From assembly GCF_040939305.1 (NCBI RefSeq), contig NZ_CP162511.1, forward strand, positions 496,001 to 560,000: 64,000 nucleotides of DNA, written 5' to 3'. Source of the stretch: Herbiconiux sp. A18JL235. GTDB lineage: Bacteria; Actinomycetota; Actinomycetes; Actinomycetales; Microbacteriaceae. A model generated the notes under the pieces. It saw nothing but the letters and a program-made list of their open reading frames with translations. It had not been told where the DNA came from and did not search any database. Position 1 is the first letter of the stretch; each line of letters starts with the position of its first letter. Made by a program: the position numbers and the translations under genes. Of the stretch, positions 7,484 to 16,458 are shown one piece after another.

Positions 7484-8566
7484 TCAGGGCACGATGAACC
7501 CTGCGAGCTGGCCGGCGACCTTCTGACTGACGGAGAGGTCACCGCCGAGGATGACGATGTGCTTCGGCTTCGCCGCCGTCAGGTAGTCGGAGACGGAGGC
7601 GGGTATGGCGTCGGGCTGCACCAGCACGATGGGCCCCTGCTCATTGATGGCGAGCGGACCGCCGGCCAGCGCGTCGGGGAAGTTCTGACCCGAGGCGACG
7701 ACGACGGTGCCGCCCGGGGTGAACTTGCCGGCGACCTGAGCCGCCGTGGAGTAGCGGTCTTCTCCCGCGATGCGCGTGACGTTCGGCTGGATGGCGCGGA
7801 GTCGGTCGAGCACGGTGTCGGACACGCTGCCCGGCCCACCGAGCACGATGATGCGCTCGGGACTCAGCCGCTGCAGCTCGGCATCGACCGAGGCGGGGAG
7901 CTCGCCCTTGCGCGTCAGCAGCAGCGGCCCGCGCGCGGTGCCGTTCTCGGGAGCGGCGGTGCCTGCGGCGCCGGCGAGCGCGTCGGGGTAGTTCTCGCCG
8001 GAGGCGACGTAGACGGTCTTGACCATGTCGGTCGGGTTCTGCTTGAACGCTCCTGCCGAGGCCTTGGCCGAGACCTCGTAGCGGTCGGCTCCCTCGATGC
8101 GGCTCACCGGTGCGCCGTAGACGTTGAACTGGGCGTCGAGCGAGGGGTCGATGGTGTTCGGGCCGCCGAGGATGACGATCTTCTTCGGCTTGAGAGCCGT
8201 CAACCGGACTTCGACGATGTCGGGGATGGAGTTCTTCGTGACGAGCAGGACAGGGCCGCCGAGGTTGCCCGCGATGGCCGACGCGGAGAGGGCGTCGGGG
8301 AAGACTTCGCCGGAGACGATGTAGACCACAGGGACGGGTGTGCGGGGGAAGGTCGTATTCGCCGCGATCGAGGAGGCGACGATGAAGCGATTGGCTCCGC
8401 CGAGCCGGATCACGCCAGGGTCGGTCGTCTGCTGGGTTTCGGTTGCTGCCGTGGCGTCGGGTGCGGGGACTTCCGTGGCCGAGGCGAGGGTGGTGGGGAG
8501 GGGCGCGGCGAGGGCGCCGGCGAGCAGGGCGACGACTCCGAGGCGGAGGGAACGTGATGGGGTCAT
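7484..8566 (-). CDS. Secreted cell-wall-binding repeat 2 (CWB2) protein
   Basis: A 360-residue exported protein with a signal peptide (basic start MTPSRSLRLG, then a hydrophobic core ending near residue 30) and a short linker. It then consists of three CWB2 repeats at about 50-150, 150-255 and 255-360. Each repeat opens with a G-A-x-R(F/Y) pattern, carries a FPDAL or YPDAL motif and ends in (V/I)ILGG. CWB2 domains bind anionic secondary wall polymers non-covalently. There is no catalytic domain, so it may coat the wall or act as an adhesin. It resembles the C-terminal anchors of the nuclease and 5'-nucleotidase at 24128-30544. The GGGGG just before the ATG may serve as ribosome site. Confidence 0.85.
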   Translation of the reverse strand: MTPSRSLRLGVVALLAGALAAPLPTTLASATEVPAPDATAATETQQTTDPGVIRLGGANRFIVASSIAANTTFPRTPVPVVYIVSGEVFPDALSASAIAGNLGGPVLLVTKNSIPDIVEVRLTALKPKKIVILGGPNTIDPSLDAQFNVYGAPVSRIEGADRYEVSAKASAGAFKQNPTDMVKTVYVASGENYPDALAGAAGTAAPENGTARGPLLLTRKGELPASVDAELQRLSPERIIVLGGPGSVSDTVLDRLRAIQPNVTRIAGEDRYSTAAQVAGKFTPGGTVVVASGQNFPDALAGGPLAINEQGPIVLVQPDAIPASVSDYLTAAKPKHIVILGGDLSVSQKVAGQLAGFIVP

Positions 8567-8612
8567 CCCCCGACGGTAGGCGCGGGAGGGCCGCCGGCGG
8601 GATGAGTAGTTG

Positions 8613-9122
8613 CTACTCCGCCGCCGGGGCCGACGGCAGGGAGGCCTCGATCAGGGCGATGATCTCGGGGTCGTCGGGCTGCACGGTGGGGCGGAAGCGG
8701 TGGACGGCGCCGTCGGCGGTGACGAGGAACTTCTCGAAGTTCCAGGTGACGCGCCCGGCCTTGCCCGACGCATCCGGTGTCTTCTTGAGCTCCTGGTAGA
8801 GCGGGTGGGCGCTGCGGCCGTTGAGCTTGACCTTGTCGAACATGGGGAAGGTCACGCCCCAGGTCATGGAGCAGTACTCCTTGATCTTCTCGGTGTCGCC
8901 GAGCTCCTGCAGGAACTGGTTGCTCGGGAAGCCGAGCACCGTGAACCCGCGATCGCCGTACCTCTTCTGCAACTCCTCGAGCTTCTCGTACTGCGGGGCG
9001 AGCCCGCAGCGCGAGGCCACGTTCACGATGAGCTTCACGGGTGCGTACTCGGCGAGCGTCGCGGTGCCGCCGTCGATGGTGGTGAGGGGGATGTCGTCGA
9101 TGCTCGAGGTCACGATCGTCAC
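8613..9122 (-). CDS. Glutathione peroxidase-family peroxidase (Cys type)
   Basis: A compact thioredoxin-fold peroxidase of about 169 residues. The peroxidatic residue is Cys39 in NVASRCG (no selenocysteine). Gln69 in GFPSNQF and the Trp-Asn pair in TWNFEKFLV complete the catalytic tetrad. Bacterial members usually use thioredoxin or mycothiol, not glutathione, and reduce hydrogen and organic peroxides in the cytosol. The start is uncertain: GTG at 9122 or 9113 fits the family N-terminus, while the longest frame reaches 9152 with a basic extension that looks untranslated. It is divergent from the MarP-like protease 78 bases away, also a stress gene. Confidence 0.85.
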   Translation of the reverse strand: MTIVTSSIDDIPLTTIDGGTATLAEYAPVKLIVNVASRCGLAPQYEKLEELQKRYGDRGFTVLGFPSNQFLQELGDTEKIKEYCSMTWGVTFPMFDKVKLNGRSAHPLYQELKKTPDASGKAGRVTWNFEKFLVTADGAVHRFRPTVQPDDPEIIALIEASLPSAPAAE

Positions 9123-9199
9123 TCTACGCCCGGGCCCGGAACGTCTCGACACCCGTCTCCCAGGTGCGCGCGGAACGGCCGCCGTAGCATGACCACCAC

Positions 9200-10393
9200 A
9201 TGCAGCTCTTCGTCGACATCGTCCTCATCCTCATCGCGGTTCTCGCCGTGCTCGGAGGGTGGCGCCGTGGCGCCCTCGTCACCGCCGCATCGCTCGTGGG
9301 CCTCGTCGGCGGCGCCCTGCTCGCGACGGCCGTGGCACCCGGACTGGTCGACTGGCTGGCGAGCCTCGGCTGGAACACGCCCGTGCAGCGCGCCGTCGCG
9401 ACCGGCGCCGTGCTGGTGCTCAGCATCGGCCTCGCCATCACGGCGCTCACCATCGTCGCCCAGCTGCTGAGGCGCGTCATCGGCTCGGTGCGCATCGGCC
9501 GCGGCATCGACGCGCTCGGCGGCTCCGTGCTCGGACTCCTCACCTGGGCCGTCGTGGTGTGGCTGCTCGCGGGCTTCCTTCAGACCACGGGCATCCCCGC
9601 CGTCACCCAGGTCGTCGGCTCCTCGCGCGTGGTCGCCGCGCTCGACGCGGTGGCACCGGTGCCCTCGTCGACGGCCCTCGGCACCCTCAACTCGGCGCTC
9701 GACGACTCCGGGTTCCCGCAGGTGTTCGCGTTCGGTCCCGAGACCATCCAAGACGCCCCGGCACCCGATCCCTCGATCCCGCAGGCGGTCAACGACGCCG
9801 CCGGCGGCGTCGTGCGCATCCTCGCCTCCGCGCCCGGCTGCGGCTCCGACGCGGAGGGCACCGGCTGGGTCGTGGCGGGCGACCGCGTCATGACCAACGC
9901 GCACGTGGTCGCGGGCTCGGAGACGACGTACGTGCAGCTCGGCGGCACGGGGGAGCTGCGGGAGGCCGAGCTCGTCGTGTTCGACCCCGAACGCGACCTC
10001 GCGGTGCTGGCGGTGCCCGGACTCGGCGTCGACCCCCTGCCGCTCGGCTCGGAGCTCGCCGCCGGCGACTCCGCCGTGGTGGCGGGCTATCCCGAGAACG
10101 GCCCGTACGACACCGAGTCGGCCCGCGTGCGCGAGGTGATCCAGGCCGTCGGCCGCGACATCTACGAGCAGGATGCGGTGACCCGCGAGATCTACTCGCT
10201 CCGTTCTGTGGTGCGCCCCGGCAACTCCGGCGGGCCGCTGTTCGCCGCCGACGGCACTGTGGTGGGGGTGGTCTTCGCCAGGTCGACCCTCGACACCGAG
10301 ACGGGCTACGCCATGACGCTCGACGAGATCGCCCCGGTGCTGGCTGCGGTGTCGTCGACCGGGCCGGTCGCATCCGGAGCCTGCGCGGGCTGA
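9200..10393 (+). CDS. marP: MarP-like membrane serine protease (CvpA-type membrane domain plus trypsin-like domain)
   Basis: A 397-residue protein with four transmembrane helices in the first 150 residues (colicin-V-production-type domain), a linker, and a chymotrypsin-like extracytoplasmic protease. The triad is visible as His235 in TNAHVV, Asp266 in ERDLAVL and Ser343 in GNSGGPL. Cys214 and Cys395 occupy the positions I recall for the disulfide that activates MarP in Mycobacterium tuberculosis, where MarP protects against acid and oxidative stress by processing wall hydrolases. Length and topology match the family. The ATG at 9200 begins directly with the first helix. It is transcribed away from the peroxidase gene. 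Confidence 0.9.
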   Translation: MQLFVDIVLILIAVLAVLGGWRRGALVTAASLVGLVGGALLATAVAPGLVDWLASLGWNTPVQRAVATGAVLVLSIGLAITALTIVAQLLRRVIGSVRIGRGIDALGGSVLGLLTWAVVVWLLAGFLQTTGIPAVTQVVGSSRVVAALDAVAPVPSSTALGTLNSALDDSGFPQVFAFGPETIQDAPAPDPSIPQAVNDAAGGVVRILASAPGCGSDAEGTGWVVAGDRVMTNAHVVAGSETTYVQLGGTGELREAELVVFDPERDLAVLAVPGLGVDPLPLGSELAAGDSAVVAGYPENGPYDTESARVREVIQAVGRDIYEQDAVTREIYSLRSVVRPGNSGGPLFAADGTVVGVVFARSTLDTETGYAMTLDEIAPVLAAVSSTGPVASGACAG

Positions 10394-10474
10394 GCCGCAC
10401 ACCCCGGCGCCCGGCCCGAGGTGGCGCAGGGGCGACGGATGCGCGCCACGGCACCGATCGACGACCCGGTGAGT

Positions 10475-10540
10475 GGCGCAACCGGGAGTTCGCGGCAGGG
10501 AAACACGGGTGCAACGGCCGGCGGCGAGACTGGCAGCGCC
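10475..10540 (+). promoter_or_regulatory. Possible structured 5' leader upstream of the binding-protein gene
   Basis: The 184-base gap 10394-10577 contains a segment that can close with a GGCGC/GCGCC stem (10475-10479 with 10536-10540). The enclosed A-interrupted loops include GGGAAACACGGGTGCAAC. Its purine-rich loops resemble a metabolite-sensing leader, but I could not match it to a specific riboswitch class. Confidence 0.2.
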
Positions 10541-10577
10541 CCGCACCCCCACTGCACCACCGACAGATGGAGATCCC

Positions 10578-11792
10578 ATGCGCCGCACCACCTCCCGCCC
10601 GAGCCGTCGCCCCTCCCGTTCGCGAGCGGCGGTGTCGATCGGCGCCGCCGCCGCCACGGCCCTCCTGCTCACCGCCTGCAGCTCGGGGTCGTCGGCGACG
10701 GAGGAGGGCGCCGAGTCCTCAGCCGCGGGCCTGACCGTGGGAGCCGTCGATCTGGCGGCGGCCGGCTGCCCCGCCACCGTGGTCATCCAGACCGGCTGGA
10801 ACCCGGAGGCCGAGCACGGGCACCTCTACCAGCTGCTCGGCGACGACCCCGCCATCGACGCCTCGAAGAAGGTGGTCTCGGGTCCGCTCATGGCGAGCGG
10901 CGAGTACACCGGCGTCGACGTCGAGATCAGGGCGGGCGGCCCGGCGACCGGCTACCAGACGGTGACCAGCCTGATGTACACCGACCCCGACATCCTCCTC
11001 GGCTACGTCTCGACCGACGAGTCGATCGCCCAGTCGGCCGAGATGCCCACCACCGCGGTGTTCGCCTCGCACGACATCAGCCCGTTGATGATCATGTGGG
11101 ACCCGGCCACGTATCCTGAGGTGAAGGGGGTGAGCGATCTCGTCGATGCCGGCGCGATCATCCGCTACTTCGGCGGCTCGGCCTACATGGAGTACCTGAC
11201 CTCGGCCGGGATCGTCCCCGAGTCGCAGCTCGACGCCTCCTACGACGGCACGCCCGCGTCGTTCGTCGCCTCGGGTGGCGCCGACGCCCAGCAGGGGTAC
11301 GCCTCGGCGGAGCCCTACGTGTACGAGAACGAAGTGGAGAGCTGGATGAAGCCCGTCGCCTACCAGCTCATCGACGACCTCGGTTTCCGCCCCTACCAAG
11401 ACCCCGTGGTGGTGCGCTCGGCCGACGTGGAGGGCTCGGCGTCGTGCCTGGAGGCGCTCGTGCCCGTGCTGCAGCAGGCCGAGGTCGACTACTTCGCCGA
11501 CCCCGCGGCGACGAACGCGCTCATCCTCGACCTGGTCGAGCAGTACGACACCGGGTGGGTCTACACCCAGGGTGTGGCCGACTACTCGGTCGAGACGATG
11601 CTCGCGGAGGGCATCTCGGGCAACGGTGAGAACGCGACCCTCGGCGACTTCGACGAGGCGCGGGTGCAAGACCTGATGGACAAGATGATCCCGGTCTGGG
11701 AGGCGCAGGGCGTCACCGTGGCCGAGGGTCTCACGCCCGGCGACCTGGTGACGAACGAGTTCATCGACCCGTCGATCGGGTTGGCGGAGTGA
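10578..11792 (+). CDS. Lipoprotein substrate-binding protein of an ABC-type uptake system
   Basis: A 404-residue exported lipoprotein. A twin-Arg-rich N-terminus and hydrophobic stretch end in the lipobox LLLTAC, followed by a Ser/Glu-rich linker. The mature part resembles type 2 periplasmic binding proteins for small organic nitrogen or sulfur compounds (NMT1/THI5-like), for example VVIQTGWNPEAEHG. The ATG at 10578 has GGAG six bases upstream. No ABC permease or ATPase lies nearby; instead an MFS gene follows after four bases. The protein faces the monooxygenase operon at 13137-18168, so it probably captures that pathway's substrate. The partner permease is either elsewhere or missing. Confidence 0.75.
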   Translation: MRRTTSRPSRRPSRSRAAVSIGAAAATALLLTACSSGSSATEEGAESSAAGLTVGAVDLAAAGCPATVVIQTGWNPEAEHGHLYQLLGDDPAIDASKKVVSGPLMASGEYTGVDVEIRAGGPATGYQTVTSLMYTDPDILLGYVSTDESIAQSAEMPTTAVFASHDISPLMIMWDPATYPEVKGVSDLVDAGAIIRYFGGSAYMEYLTSAGIVPESQLDASYDGTPASFVASGGADAQQGYASAEPYVYENEVESWMKPVAYQLIDDLGFRPYQDPVVVRSADVEGSASCLEALVPVLQQAEVDYFADPAATNALILDLVEQYDTGWVYTQGVADYSVETMLAEGISGNGENATLGDFDEARVQDLMDKMIPVWEAQGVTVAEGLTPGDLVTNEFIDPSIGLAE

Positions 11793-11796
11793 GTTC

Positions 11797-13179
11797 GTGA
11801 GTCGTCCCCCGCGGTCGGATGCGGCCGGTTCGGAGCGTACAGCGCCCGAGCCGGCCGCTCCGGCGTCTGCGGAGGCCGCGCCGGGCGGCACCGGGGGCGA
11901 CCGGCTCGCCGAGTCGTCGGGTCGCCCCCGCGGCACCTGGGGCATCGGTGGGCAGGCGGTTCTGGTGTGCGCCTTCATCGCCTGCGTGCAGATGACCTGG
12001 GGTGTGATCGTTCCGGCGCTCCCCGTGCTGGTCGAGCATTTCGGTCTCGCCACGGGGAGCATCGGAGTGCTCATCGCCGCGTTCGCGATCGGCCGGGTGA
12101 TCGCCAACGTGCCGGCCGGTCTCGCGCTCCGCCGCATCCCTCCCCGCCCCTTCCTGCAGGTGGTGTGCGTGCTGCTCATCGCGGTCACCGCGGTGACCGG
12201 TCTGCTGCCGAACGAGCCGGCGTTGCTCGCCGCACGGCTGGTGGCCGGAGTGCTGGGCGGAGCCGCGGTGACGATCGGCTTCGCGGTGATCGTGGCGGGC
12301 GCCCCGCCCGAGCGCCGCGGCCGCACCATGGCCATGGCCACCGTCGTGCAGATGAGCGGTGGGGCGATCGGCGCGCTGATCGGCGGCGCCGCGGTGAGTG
12401 CGTGGGGTGTGCAGTGGGCGTTCGCGGTGGCCGTGCTGCCGCTCGTGGTGTGCCTCTGCGTCGATCTGGTGCGCCCGGCGAGCTGGTTCTGGTCGGCGTT
12501 CGCCGATCGTCCGGCACCGGATGCGCGGCTGCGGCCGAGCACGCCGGTCGCGACGGGTGTGCCTCGCCCTCCGGGTTCGCGCCTCCTGGCCGTGGGTCTG
12601 GTGGCTGTCGCCTTCGCCACCTTCTTCGCCCGCTTCGCGGGCGAGCAGGGCCTCATCCCGGTGCTCGCCTACGACATCGGCGGGCTCGACCCGTTCGGCC
12701 TCGGTGTCGTCATGGCCATCGGTACAGTGGTGAGCATCGGCGCCCTTCCGCTCATCGGGCGCGTTGTCGACCGGGGAGCACGGCTCACGGTGCTCATCCC
12801 CTCCACCCTCGTCGCGGCAGGTGCCGTGATGCTCTTCCCCGCCATGACGGCACCGCTCGCCTTCTCGGCGGTGCTCGTGCTCTACTACGTGGCCACCAGC
12901 GTGGCCGGCATCGTGCCGAACGTGGTGACGGGTGAGCGGTTCCCGCCTGCCACGGCGGGAACCATCATCGGCTTCACCCGTTCGGCGGGCGATATCGGCG
13001 CGGCGCTCGGGCCCATCCTGGTGTTCGCGGTGGCCGACCTCGCGGGGCCCGTGCCCGCGGTCGGCGTCATCGCCGCGACCCTGGTGCTTGCCCTGATCGT
13101 GCTCGTGGTGCCGATCGTGCGCGGCTTGCGCCTCGCTCAGAGCTCGTCGCGGGACGGGTCGAGGGCCACCCGCACCTGA
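11797..13179 (+). CDS. MFS transporter
   Basis: A 460-residue major facilitator with about 12 transmembrane helices preceded by a 45-residue hydrophilic Pro/Ala-rich tail. The inter-helix 2-3 region reads FAIGRVIANVPAGLALRR and is a degenerate form of the MFS signature. The GTG start is four bases after the binding-protein stop, so the two are co-transcribed. The substrate is unknown; import or export of the compound degraded by the neighbouring monooxygenases is a reasonable inference. The last 43 bases overlap, tail to tail, the end of the GntR gene on the other strand. Confidence 0.85.
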   Translation: MSRPPRSDAAGSERTAPEPAAPASAEAAPGGTGGDRLAESSGRPRGTWGIGGQAVLVCAFIACVQMTWGVIVPALPVLVEHFGLATGSIGVLIAAFAIGRVIANVPAGLALRRIPPRPFLQVVCVLLIAVTAVTGLLPNEPALLAARLVAGVLGGAAVTIGFAVIVAGAPPERRGRTMAMATVVQMSGGAIGALIGGAAVSAWGVQWAFAVAVLPLVVCLCVDLVRPASWFWSAFADRPAPDARLRPSTPVATGVPRPPGSRLLAVGLVAVAFATFFARFAGEQGLIPVLAYDIGGLDPFGLGVVMAIGTVVSIGALPLIGRVVDRGARLTVLIPSTLVAAGAVMLFPAMTAPLAFSAVLVLYYVATSVAGIVPNVVTGERFPPATAGTIIGFTRSAGDIGAALGPILVFAVADLAGPVPAVGVIAATLVLALIVLVVPIVRGLRLAQSSSRDGSRATRT

Positions 13180-13934
13180 TCGGAGCGCTGCCGCCCGTGG
13201 TACACCATCACGACGTGGCCGGAGGCTGCGCGCACGGTCGTCTCGATGAACAGCAGCGGCGTGCCCACCTCCACCGCGAGCAGCTCCGCCGCGGAGAGGT
13301 CGGCCGAGATCGCGCTGATCTGCCGGGAGGCGCTCAGCGGGCTGTGCCCGAAGCGGTGCTCGAGCGCCTCGAGCACGTCGTCGTTCGCATCGGCCTGGCC
13401 GAACTCGTCGTGCGCGCGCAGCGGAAGGTAGTAGGTGCGCAGCGAGCCGGGGCGCCCGCGATAGAGCACGACCCGCTCGAACACGGCCATCCGCACCGCT
13501 CGGGGGTCGAACACCGCGGCCATGGGGGCCGGGATCGCCGAGGTCTCGTGCCAGCCGATGAGGAGGTAGTCGTGGTCGACCGGCTCGGGCGAGATGCGCA
13601 GCTTGTCGAGCAGCCGGTCGGTGCGCCAGGTGGTGGGAGGGGTGCGGGCATGCGTTCCCTGGCCGGCCGCGCGACCGATCGAGTTCTCCTGCACCAGCAT
13701 CTGCATCGCGATGCGCGCGGTGTTGCGGGTGCAGGAGAACTCGCGGGCGATCTCCTCGTCGGAGGGCAGCCGTTGGCCGCTCTCGGCGGCGGAGAGCACG
13801 AAGGCCGACACCAGGTCGCGCAGCCGCCTCGCCTCGTCCTGCCTGCGGTGGCGGCCGAGGTCGAGGATCTTGTCGTCGGTGAAGCTCCGCCGCCGCGGGG
13901 GGTGGGGCGGCCTGGCGGGTTCGGAGGGCGTCAT
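13137..13934 (-). CDS. GntR-family transcriptional regulator (HutC/UTRA type)
   Basis: A 265-residue regulator. The winged helix spans about 35-100 and includes RLPSDEEIAREFSCTRNTAR, the usual GntR recognition region. A UTRA-like effector domain follows (about 110-260) with ERVVLYRGRPGSLRTYYLP and FIETTVRAASGHVV. It is the last gene of a four-gene minus-strand operon, 13 bases after the DszA-like monooxygenase, so it is probably an autoregulated local repressor that senses the pathway substrate. Its end overlaps the convergent MFS gene by 43 bases. The N-terminal 20 residues are Pro/Arg-rich and may be an extension. Confidence 0.85.
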   Translation of the reverse strand: MTPSEPARPPHPPRRRSFTDDKILDLGRHRRQDEARRLRDLVSAFVLSAAESGQRLPSDEEIAREFSCTRNTARIAMQMLVQENSIGRAAGQGTHARTPPTTWRTDRLLDKLRISPEPVDHDYLLIGWHETSAIPAPMAAVFDPRAVRMAVFERVVLYRGRPGSLRTYYLPLRAHDEFGQADANDDVLEALEHRFGHSPLSASRQISAISADLSAAELLAVEVGTPLLFIETTVRAASGHVVMVYHGRQRSDQVRVALDPSRDEL

Positions 13935-13947
13935 CGCGTCGAGCCTC

Positions 13948-15294
13948 TCACGCGAACTCCGGCACCCCCAAGGTGTCGCGCAGCGTCGAGCCGTCGTAGC
14001 GTGTGCGGAACCTGCCGCGGCGCTGCAACTCGGGCACCAGCAGCCCCACCACGTCGATGAGGTCGCGCGGGGTGACCTGCGGGTGCGCGATCATGAAGCC
14101 GCCCCGGCTGCCGCTGGCCTCGTAGGAGTGCTCGAGGTAGTCGGCGACCTCGGCGGCGCTGCCGGCGACCGTGTGCTCGTATCCGGTGGCCACCCTCCAG
14201 AGCCCCTCGAAGAACTCCTCGCGGGTGAGCTCTGTGGTGGCGCCGTGCTCGTTCACCAGGTCGCGGAAGCCCATCGGGCTGGCCTGCTTCGCGATCACCT
14301 CGGCCTGCAGCTCCTCAAGGGTGAAGCGCTCGGGGAGGGTCTGGAAGTCGTAGCCGGTGTTGTGCGCGAACTGCGCAGCGGAGGCCTCGGGCGGCAGCAG
14401 ATCGGCGAGCTGGGCCTTGCGGCGGCGTGCGTCGTCGGTGGTCTCGCCGACGATGAGCTGGAGGTCCCAGAGGATGCCGACGCGCGAGGGGTCGCGCCCT
14501 GCGGCGAGCAGCTCCTCGTCGAGCAGGGTGCGGTGGCGGAGGCGATCGGCGTCGGAGAATGCACCGCCGAACACGAGGTCGGCGAAGCCCGCTGAGGCGC
14601 GGATGCCGCGCGGCGACCCGCCGGCCTGGATGAGCACGGGCGCCTGCTGTGGGCTCGGCACCGTGTTGAGCGGGCCGGCGACGTCGAAGAACTCGCCGTG
14701 GTGGTCGATGGGGCGGATGCTGCCCGGCTCGGCGACCATGCCGGTCTCCCTGTCCCACACGAAGGCGTCTCGGTCGACACTTCTCCACAGCTCTTGGCAG
14801 ACCCCGACGAACTCCTCCATGCGTCGGTAGCGTGCGTCGTGATCCATCAGCGAGTCGAAACCGTAGTTCGCGGCGTCGGCTCCGCGTGAAGAGGTGACGA
14901 CGTTGAACGCCATCCGCCCGGCGGTCACGATGTCGAGGGAGTTGAGCAGCCGGGCGACATAGAAGGGATGCATGAATGTCGACGAGTAGGTCAGTCCGAA
15001 ACCGATGTTGCTGGTCTGCTGCGCGAGGGCGGCGATGAACGGGCTCATGTCCTGGCGCGGGAACCCGATGCCCCACTCGAGGGCGGTGTCGATGGTGCCG
15101 CCGTAGGTGGAGGGGATGCCGGTGCCGTCGCCGAAGAACACCATGTCGAGGCAGCCGCGCTCGGCCGCGAGCAACAGCTCGCGGTACATGCGCAGGTCGG
15201 GGAAGTCGCGGCCCGCCCAGGAGCCGGGGAGTCGCCACCGGCCCTGGTGGTGGGAGAAGGAGAGGTCGAGCGCGAGGCTCATCTGGTAGGGCAC
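13948..15294 (-). CDS. LLM-class flavin-dependent monooxygenase (NtaA/SnaA/DszA type)
   Basis: A 448-residue luciferase-like TIM-barrel monooxygenase. Features typical of the NtaA/SnaA/DszA branch are WRLPGSWAG near the start, GFGLTYSSTFMHPFYVAR and GRMAFNVVTS. An inserted DHDARYRRMEEFV segment and the flavin-phosphate region LIQAGGSPRG are also typical. This branch uses reduced FMN from a separate reductase to oxidise chelators, sulfones or heterocycles, and DszA-like enzymes can work through a flavin-N5-oxide. No flavin reductase lies nearby. The gene starts three bases after the RutA-like gene ends, so the two enzymes are very likely made together and may act in series on one substrate, whose identity is unknown. 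Confidence 0.85.
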   Translation of the reverse strand: MPYQMSLALDLSFSHHQGRWRLPGSWAGRDFPDLRMYRELLLAAERGCLDMVFFGDGTGIPSTYGGTIDTALEWGIGFPRQDMSPFIAALAQQTSNIGFGLTYSSTFMHPFYVARLLNSLDIVTAGRMAFNVVTSSRGADAANYGFDSLMDHDARYRRMEEFVGVCQELWRSVDRDAFVWDRETGMVAEPGSIRPIDHHGEFFDVAGPLNTVPSPQQAPVLIQAGGSPRGIRASAGFADLVFGGAFSDADRLRHRTLLDEELLAAGRDPSRVGILWDLQLIVGETTDDARRRKAQLADLLPPEASAAQFAHNTGYDFQTLPERFTLEELQAEVIAKQASPMGFRDLVNEHGATTELTREEFFEGLWRVATGYEHTVAGSAAEVADYLEHSYEASGSRGGFMIAHPQVTPRDLIDVVGLLVPELQRRGRFRTRYDGSTLRDTLGVPEFA

Positions 15295-15297
15295 GGG

Positions 15298-16422
15298 TCA
15301 GCCTTTCGGAGAGGAGGCGGGCTCGGAGGAGCGGGTGCTCGCAGACGGCGGAGAAGGAGTGCGTGCGGGCAGGTGGTCGAGCAGCGGCATCACCTCGGTG
15401 CCGAAGCGGTCGGTGCCCTCGAGGAAGTCGTCGAAGGTGAGCATGACGCCGGCGGTGCCCGGCACGGCGGCGATGGCGTTGAGGTGGTCGGCGACGGTCT
15501 GCGGCGAGCCCACCAGCGCGCGCCCGCCGTAGAAGGGCGACACGTCGGCGCGGTGGCTCTCCGCCACCATGGCGCTCGAGCCGTCGGTCGAGGTGTCGTT
15601 CGAGTACTCCCGCACCATCCCTGCCACGGCGCCGAGGTCGACGCCCCGTTGGTAGAGCTCGGCCTTGCGCCGCGCGTCGGCATCGGTGTCGCCGAGCACC
15701 ACGAGGGTCTGCGCGAACGCGCCGGGGGTGCGGCCGAGCTCGGCGCTCGCGGCCGCCAGCGCGGTGTTCGAGGCGGCGACCTCCTCGGCGTCGCCGCCCG
15801 CCCCGAAGTGGTAGTCGGCGTACTCGGCCACGAAGCGGCGCCCGCGCGGTGAGGTTCCGGCGGAGATGAGGTCGATGTGGCCCGTCGGCACGGGCGCCAC
15901 CTCGCAGTCGTCGATGTCGAAGTAGTCGCCGTGGAAGGTGACCCTTCCGCGCTCCCAGGCGGTGAGGAGGATCTGGGTGAACTCCGAGAGGTAGTCGTAG
16001 CGGTAGCCGTAGTAGTCGTCGCCGCGCCAGGCGCCCATCTGGGCGTACTCGCTGCGGTTCCATCCGGCCACGAGGTTGATGCCGAACCTGCCGCCCGAGA
16101 TCTCGTCGATCAGCTGCGCCATCTTCGCCACCACGATGGGGTTGTAGCTGAGCGGCGACACCGTGGCGTAGAGCTTGATGGTCGAGGTGATCGGGGCGAG
16201 GGCTGCCATCAGGGTCATGGGGTCGATGGTGTGGTTCCAGTGCTGCGTCTCCCCGCCGTACCCGCGGTACTTCAGCATCGCCAGCGCGAAGTCGAGGCCG
16301 TGCTTCTCGGCACGGTCGACGATCGCGCGCTGCAGCTCGAAGGTGGGCTCGTACTGCGGCGAGGTGGTGGACAGGATCCAGCCGTTGTTGCCGACGGGGA
16401 GGAAGACGCCGTAGCTGACCAT
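15298..16422 (-). CDS. RutA-like flavin-dependent monooxygenase
   Basis: A 374-residue LLM-class enzyme very close in pattern to RutA, which opens the uracil ring. It has GVFLPVGNNGWILSTTSPQY, FALAMLKYRGYGG, ISGGRFGINLVAGW, YGYRYDYLSEF and GVMLTFDDFLEGTDRFG. RutA uses FMN and oxygen through a flavin peroxide or N5-oxide to split an amide bond in the pyrimidine ring. None of the usual rutB-rutF partners is present. Instead an asparaginase-fold protein lies upstream and a second monooxygenase downstream. So the substrate may be a different cyclic amide or N-heterocycle. The last 30 residues are Ser/Pro-rich and probably disordered. Spacing to its neighbours is 36 and three bases. Confidence 0.85.
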   Translation of the reverse strand: MVSYGVFLPVGNNGWILSTTSPQYEPTFELQRAIVDRAEKHGLDFALAMLKYRGYGGETQHWNHTIDPMTLMAALAPITSTIKLYATVSPLSYNPIVVAKMAQLIDEISGGRFGINLVAGWNRSEYAQMGAWRGDDYYGYRYDYLSEFTQILLTAWERGRVTFHGDYFDIDDCEVAPVPTGHIDLISAGTSPRGRRFVAEYADYHFGAGGDAEEVAASNTALAAASAELGRTPGAFAQTLVVLGDTDADARRKAELYQRGVDLGAVAGMVREYSNDTSTDGSSAMVAESHRADVSPFYGGRALVGSPQTVADHLNAIAAVPGTAGVMLTFDDFLEGTDRFGTEVMPLLDHLPARTPSPPSASTRSSEPASSPKG

Positions 16423-16458
16423 GGGGTGCTCCTTCGGGAGGTGGGCGGGTCGAAAGGA

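Noticed and set aside
10394..10577. SAM, FMN, TPP or cobalamin riboswitch
   Set aside because: None of the conserved core sequences of these classes is present in order. Only an unspecified structured leader was kept as a low-confidence note.
15298..16422. True uracil-degrading RutA of a complete rut operon
   Set aside because: No RutB, RutC, RutD, RutE or RutF homologue is in the window, and the partner genes differ, so only a RutA-like call is made.
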